From positions 1 to 64,000 of the forward strand of contig NZ_JACXAJ010000012.1 in the NCBI RefSeq assembly GCF_014773225.1: 64,000 nt of DNA, written 5' to 3'. Each line of letters begins with the position of its first letter. Within the stretch, counting starts at the first letter, position 1. The position numbers were made by a program, and so were the translations under genes. The notes under the pieces are model-generated. The model ran no database searches. It was not told where the DNA came from and was given only the letters and a program-made list of their open reading frames with translations. This DNA is from Pontibacter aquaedesilientis. GTDB lineage: Bacteria > Bacteroidota > Bacteroidia > Cytophagales > Hymenobacteraceae. Below, in pieces: positions 59,768-64,000 of this stretch.

Positions 59768-60379
59768 TCAATTCAGAGGCTTTGTCAGGTCAAAGTCGGC
59801 ACGGAAACGGAGTTGGTTGTCACGCTTGAGAATGTAGCTGAATGTTTTGCCGTCCGGGCTGAGCAGGAGTGTCCACTCGTTGGTGGAGGCCGCAGGTATA
59901 AGCTGGGCAGTATGGGCATCTGCCGGGAAGCGCATTTCACTGGCGTTGTCCGAGGCCAGGGCTATACCTCCGTACATGGTTATCTCGTCCGGCGTGCCGT
60001 CCTTGTGGCGGTGGTCATGCTTCAGTTGCAAGCCTTCTTGCATCTTCCGGATTACCCAGGTTCTGGACTTGTCCTCGCCTACATGGAAAGGTATACGGAT
60101 GGTCGTATCGGAGCAAACCTGCACGTGCATAGTCAGCTCTTTGCCAGCAAACGGGTCCTTGTCATCGGCCGGGAAAACGGTGGTGCCCCTGAAGCTCGTG
60201 CCACATAGCTTGCTGAGCTCTGTAAAGAAAGCCTGTTGCGTTGCCGGAACCCGAGACTGCTGCACCGGCTGCTGTTGCGTTGTTGTGCTTTGATCGTTTG
60301 ACGTGCTGCTGGCTTGCGGCTGTTGCGCACATGACGCAAACAGGAACACCAGGCCCAATCCAAATAGAAGATGCTTCAT
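59768..60379 (-). CDS. lipoprotein of unknown function
   Basis: 203 residues from the ATG at 60379 (MKHLLFGLGLVFLFASCAQQ, lipobox FASC); the in-frame upstream start at 60433 would put 18 residues before the signal. A Gln/Ser/Thr-rich linker (about 22-45) precedes a strand-rich domain (FFTELSKLCGTSFRG, TIRIPFHVGEDKSRTWVIR, LKHDHRHKDGTPDEITMYGG). The motif HDHRHKDGTPD and the following GG are shared with small Bacteroidota envelope proteins I cannot name. Monocistronic. Confidence 0.7.
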   Translation of the reverse strand: MKHLLFGLGLVFLFASCAQQPQASSTSNDQSTTTQQQPVQQSRVPATQQAFFTELSKLCGTSFRGTTVFPADDKDPFAGKELTMHVQVCSDTTIRIPFHVGEDKSRTWVIRKMQEGLQLKHDHRHKDGTPDEITMYGGIALASDNASEMRFPADAHTAQLIPAASTNEWTLLLSPDGKTFSYILKRDNQLRFRADFDLTKPLN

Positions 60380-60494
60380 CGTGTTTATCTTGTTTATACT
60401 GCGGAAGATAGGCAGTCCGTTTGGGATTAGCAAAGCGCCAATCAGGTATAGTACCCTGCCTATACCTTACCCAGAACGGTAGAGAGCACCCAAA

Positions 60495-60523
60495 AAAAGC
60501 CCCGGCTTGCGGCCGGGGCTTTT
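60495..60523 (-). terminator. terminator of the subtilase gene
   Basis: 12-bp stem AAAAGCCCCGGC/GCCGGGGCTTTT with 5-nt loop; on the minus strand it ends in a run of seven T. Confidence 0.85.
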
Positions 60524-60542
60524 GTCTGTCAGGGTATGCCAG

Positions 60543-63500
60543 TTATCGTTGCAGGACCAGCCTTTGGGTAAATGCCTGGTCGCCGAACTGCACACGCAGC
60601 AGGAATATACCCGAGGCCCGGCCCGACAAGTCGATGTCCGCCTCATAGAAGCCGTTGAAATTCCGTACCTGGCGGGTATAGATCAGGTTGCCCAGCATGT
60701 CCCGTACTTCCAGTTGCAGGTCTTCCCGGTTACTGGTCTCGAACTGAACTTTGAACACACCGTTGCTTGGATTAGGCGATGCCACCAGTTCCTTTTTCAG
60801 TTCGCGCCCGTTGGCTTGGTAAGCGAAGGTATAAGCCAGCGATATATCCGAAACGCAACCGTCCCATTGGGCCTGCACACTGTACTGACCGCTCTCCTTC
60901 GGAGTGAAAGTCTGGCTGGTAGCACCCGGTATAAGCTTGTTGTCGAGGTACCACTGGTTGCCATTTACTGCGCTCGACTTCAGGTTCAGACCGTCACGGG
61001 TTACAACAGGTTTGGCAATCGGGGTGCCGATTTTCACAGGCACTTCAATGCGTGGGCTTTTGCACCCAATGGCCCTGATTTTGAGGTCATAGAAGTAATA
61101 GTAATAGGTCAGCGGACCAGGGTTGGCCGTATTGCCGGTTATCTGAAACACATTGGCTATTCCAAACGGGTAGCCCGTCACGCCAACATTGTTACGGAAA
61201 ATGGTAGCACCTTCTTCGTAGGATATGGCGATGCGGTATGTACCTGCCTCCGGCAGCTCCAACCCGATGTCATATACCTCGCCCTGGTCATTCGGGTCGT
61301 TGGGTTGAATGCCCGACGCAGGTGTGGTGCGGGTGGCCTTCACGTTCAGGGTTCTGGTGGACACGGGAGCCCCGTCTGCATTGAAGGCTGTGAAAGTAAT
61401 CTTGCCCGAATTGCCAATGTAGAGCCTGGCACGCTCCAGCAGTACAGGAGCCGCTGTGGTCACGGTGACATCCGGCGAGAACTGGTTATATCCGCCATCG
61501 GCAGCAAAGTTTTTGGTTGCCGGGCCTACCGTGGCCGCAAAATCGTTGATGGCAGCGTAAAGTGTACTGCCAGCTTGCGGTATTGCTAAGCGGACCCCGT
61601 TGCCAGCCGCGATAGGCGTGGTGCTGGTAGCGGAGGTATACCAGAAAATACCGCCATTGCCAGTGCCAGTCAGGGTATAGCTAGGGTCGTTGCCACAGCG
61701 GGTCGCAACCGCCTGTGGCGCAGCGGTACCTCCACTCACACCAAAACTCCTGCTTGCCTGATTGTTCATGAGTACGGCATCATTTGGTAAACCCGAAGTG
61801 GCAACCAACTCATACGTAGCACCGGCTTCAGTGCCAAATTCGCCGGTCAGTACAAACTCATCCTCTGCAAATGGCTGAAGCGAGCGGGTATAAACGGCGG
61901 CAAGCGTCGCCACCTCAGCACCATTGCGTCGCACGCTCAACGTTACCGGAATGTTTGTCTGGGTAGCAGCGCCGTTGTTACGCAGTTTTACCACAAAGCT
62001 TTGTGTTGTGCCAGCACAGAGCGATGCCCCCACAGGAGCCACACTTTGCACGGCAATATCCCGGGCAGGTTTTACGAATTGCACGGTATAATCCTGGGTC
62101 TCGCCACGGGTATAGCTGCCGCACGATCTGATGCTGCTAGCATCAGAAGTCTCAGCCAGCACGATACGCAGGCGTGTGGTATACCCTGGGGTAATATTGT
62201 CTGGTGCTGTTATGGAGGCATTGAAAGTGCCGGTGCCACTGATCACGTCAGAAACCGCTACTTCCTCGCCCAGTTCATCGAAGCTGCCGTTGCCATTCCA
62301 GTCCACGTATACCTTGGCCATTTTGGCGGCGCTGCTTCCGCAGGAGCCCAGCTCAAAGGCTAAGACCTTGGTTTGGCTAGGCTCAAAGCTCAGCAGGGTT
62401 TGCGTTTGGGCACGGTAAGTGGCACAACCATCATAAGTTTGGGTACTGCCGTCGAATACCAATTTGTTGATAATAGCGCCTGAGTTCGAGCTTGGTGCGC
62501 TGACGCAGTAAGCCTTTCCGCCAATACCGCTCACCAGCAAAGAATAAGCCTGCGGGCGGTTATTCAGCGAACCTTTGTGTGACACTGTGATGGTATAGGT
62601 CTCACCTGGTATGGCGTTTGGAATGTAGACCTGCTCCACGTTGTCGCGGAAGTTATCGCCGCGCTGTGCCGGTTGGCTGGGCTGGTCAGGGTTCAGGATC
62701 CAGGGCATGGTGGTGGTGCCTTGATGAGAAACACGCACATCTAGGTCGTTGATGAGCCGTGGGCTTCGGCTGTTCAGGAAACTGGAGGTCACGGGATGGG
62801 CCACGCCCTCCGGGTCTGTCCACGAAATGGTCACCACAAGCGGGCCGGAGCCAGAGGCAACCACATCGAGGCGATACACCTGCTCGTGGGTCAAGGTGTT
62901 TTCACTGATCAGGTGTGTCTGTTTTGAATTGGTGATCACGTTGGCGGCCTTTTCGGCGTTCAGGAGTCCCCAGCCATAGACATAGTCAGGGCCCGGTGCC
63001 GAGCCGGCCTCATCGGCTGTGTGTATGGCCAAGCCCTTGAGCGTGGCGGCACGCATTACCTGGCCTTTGTTCAGGTTGGCGTAATGCTCCTGCAGCAGCA
63101 ACATAGTGCCCGATACGTTAGGGGCTGACATGGAGGTGCCGTTGAGCGATTTGTAGGTCTTGTCGCTTTCGCTGGTAGAAGAGAGTACCGATACCCCGTT
63201 ACCCACGATATCAGGTTTGATTCGGCCATCATCTGTTGGGCCCCAAGAACTGAAGGAAGAGATGGCCACATCAGAAGGTTTATTGTACCCGTTCGAAATG
63301 GGAGCGACAGCACCGACGGTCAGTATGTTCTTGGCGTTTCCGTATGTGGGTATATTGTCAAAGCCATTGTTGTTGCTGATGTTAGAAGGCCGCTGCGGTA
63401 TGAGCGTGAAATTGCCACTGGCGTTGCGCTGGTAGTAAGGCTTGCCCACTTCAGGGCCGGTTTCTGCGCGGTTGTTGCCGGCAGACTTAACCATGAGCAG

Positions 63501-64000
63501 GTAAGGCGCATTGACAGCAATGCGATCCCAGCTGACAGAGGTCTCGTCATAGAAGCCGAATTTAAAATCCTCACTGGTGCTGATATCCGGGTTTCCCCAC
63601 CATTCCCAGTACGGGTCCTCGTCGGTGCCTTTGCGTTCCGAATTGTAGCGCCAGCCGGAAATAGAGCCGTAGGAGTGGTTGGATACAAGCAGTTGGGTTT
63701 GGGCTGCTTCGGCTATCTCAGCCACATCGTTGTTAAAATCGTATGCCTGCAGTTTTTTCACGCCAAAAGCCATTCCTTTGACCAGTGCGTTCTGTCCGCT
63801 GGCGATCATGGTGCCGGCCACGTGCGTAGCGTGGTCGCTGAGTTTGGTCGCCTTGTCCTTTATTTCAACCCGGCCACGCAGCTCTATATGAGACTCCCGC
63901 ACCAGCCCACCGTCCCAGACACCTATTTTATCTGAAACAGCACTGGCAGCGCCGCTGAGGTTGAGCCCCAGACTGCCGCCGGCCCATAGCTGATTTGTTT
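60543..64000 (-). CDS. secreted S8 subtilase with GEVED and T9SS sorting domains (N-terminus beyond window)
   Basis: At least 1,150 residues; the frame stays open to the right edge (upstream of the internal GTG at 63902 it continues NQLWAGGSLGLNL and GVWDGG), so the signal peptide and start lie outside. Subtilase triad: Asp in GVWDGG, His in SDHATHVAGTM, oxyanion Asn in KSAGNNR and Ser in NGTSMSAPNVSG (about 63130). Downstream come a P-domain-like sandwich (RLINDLDVRVSHQG), a GEVED domain (KVYVDWNGNGSFDELGEEV), a CARDB/Ig-like region, and the C-terminal type A sorting domain (VASPNPSNGVFKVQF ... GIFLLRVQFGDQAFTQRLVL). It should be exported by the type IX system and act at the surface or outside the cell. 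No other gene is linked to it here. Confidence 0.92.
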   Translation of the reverse strand, partial: TNQLWAGGSLGLNLSGAASAVSDKIGVWDGGLVRESHIELRGRVEIKDKATKLSDHATHVAGTMIASGQNALVKGMAFGVKKLQAYDFNNDVAEIAEAAQTQLLVSNHSYGSISGWRYNSERKGTDEDPYWEWWGNPDISTSEDFKFGFYDETSVSWDRIAVNAPYLLMVKSAGNNRAETGPEVGKPYYQRNASGNFTLIPQRPSNISNNNGFDNIPTYGNAKNILTVGAVAPISNGYNKPSDVAISSFSSWGPTDDGRIKPDIVGNGVSVLSSTSESDKTYKSLNGTSMSAPNVSGTMLLLQEHYANLNKGQVMRAATLKGLAIHTADEAGSAPGPDYVYGWGLLNAEKAANVITNSKQTHLISENTLTHEQVYRLDVVASGSGPLVVTISWTDPEGVAHPVTSSFLNSRSPRLINDLDVRVSHQGTTTMPWILNPDQPSQPAQRGDNFRDNVEQVYIPNAIPGETYTITVSHKGSLNNRPQAYSLLVSGIGGKAYCVSAPSSNSGAIINKLVFDGSTQTYDGCATYRAQTQTLLSFEPSQTKVLAFELGSCGSSAAKMAKVYVDWNGNGSFDELGEEVAVSDVISGTGTFNASITAPDNITPGYTTRLRIVLAETSDASSIRSCGSYTRGETQDYTVQFVKPARDIAVQSVAPVGASLCAGTTQSFVVKLRNNGAATQTNIPVTLSVRRNGAEVATLAAVYTRSLQPFAEDEFVLTGEFGTEAGATYELVATSGLPNDAVLMNNQASRSFGVSGGTAAPQAVATRCGNDPSYTLTGTGNGGIFWYTSATSTTPIAAGNGVRLAIPQAGSTLYAAINDFAATVGPATKNFAADGGYNQFSPDVTVTTAAPVLLERARLYIGNSGKITFTAFNADGAPVSTRTLNVKATRTTPASGIQPNDPNDQGEVYDIGLELPEAGTYRIAISYEEGATIFRNNVGVTGYPFGIANVFQITGNTANPGPLTYYYYFYDLKIRAIGCKSPRIEVPVKIGTPIAKPVVTRDGLNLKSSAVNGNQWYLDNKLIPGATSQTFTPKESGQYSVQAQWDGCVSDISLAYTFAYQANGRELKKELVASPNPSNGVFKVQFETSNREDLQLEVRDMLGNLIYTRQVRNFNGFYEADIDLSGRASGIFLLRVQFGDQAFTQRLVLQR

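Noticed and set aside
60507-61589. 360-codon open frame opposite the subtilase C-terminus
   Set aside because: Antisense to GEVED/Ig/T9SS modules that read well on the other strand.

Overview
The window looks like the chromosome of a Bacteroidota bacterium, most likely a cytophagalean close to Pontibacter/Hymenobacter (inference from gene content and sequence style, not a database match). The signs are TAnnTTTG-type promoters, a TonB-dependent receptor with DUF4249 and plug-domain partners, DUF5916 and DUF4142 families, a T9SS C-terminal sorting domain on a secreted subtilase, kynureninase and kynurenine monooxygenase, and frequent stem-loop terminators between convergent genes. No rRNA, tRNA, insertion sequence, prophage or CRISPR array was recognised.

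Layout. 1-1.3 kb is an AT-rich accessory edge with a 5'-truncated repeat-like gene and a small conserved-looking protein with a CxCC..H tail. 1.4-11.7 kb holds kynU and kmo around an ion/solute block: a CPA2 antiporter with RCK_C domains, MscS, an AGCS amino-acid symporter, a CPA1 antiporter and AlkB. 11.8-24.5 kb mixes envelope proteins with asnS, rpoN, a PaaG-like enoyl-CoA hydratase and a DUF4142 lipoprotein pair. 24.6-34.6 kb has uvrA, a DUF202 pair and a three-gene TonB receptor / DUF4249 lipoprotein / macroglobulin-plug operon. 34.7-43.7 kb is housekeeping: LOG protein, FtsX/MacB-type permease, queA, ispD, an orphan ABC ATPase, DUF2795, DUF349 and ettA. 43.9-49.4 kb has a 33-residue membrane peptide gene, a serine hydrolase, a zinc-dependent phospholipase C-like protein, a patatin and a MutS-like ATPase. 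49.5-64 kb has lepB, def-ruvX, a CtpA protease, hmgA, a GroES-like protein, a DUF5916 barrel protein and the 3' part of a T9SS-exported subtilase.

Genes that work together: kynU and kmo (tryptophan to 3-hydroxyanthranilate) and hmgA (tyrosine/phenylalanine breakdown) indicate aromatic amino-acid catabolism or NAD synthesis; the antiporters and MscS suggest salt/pH/osmotic homeostasis; lepB, CtpA, the TonB operon and the subtilase belong to envelope export and turnover.

The most striking signal is not a gene. The octamer AGGTATAG/CTATACCT occurs about 70 times (my count by eye) against about 2 expected by chance. It lies in genes in all three reading frames, in intergenic regions, in terminator hairpins, on stop codons, and overlapping promoter -7 elements, with a dense cluster in front of ispD. 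It behaves like a highly iterated genomic motif comparable in kind to cyanobacterial HIP1.
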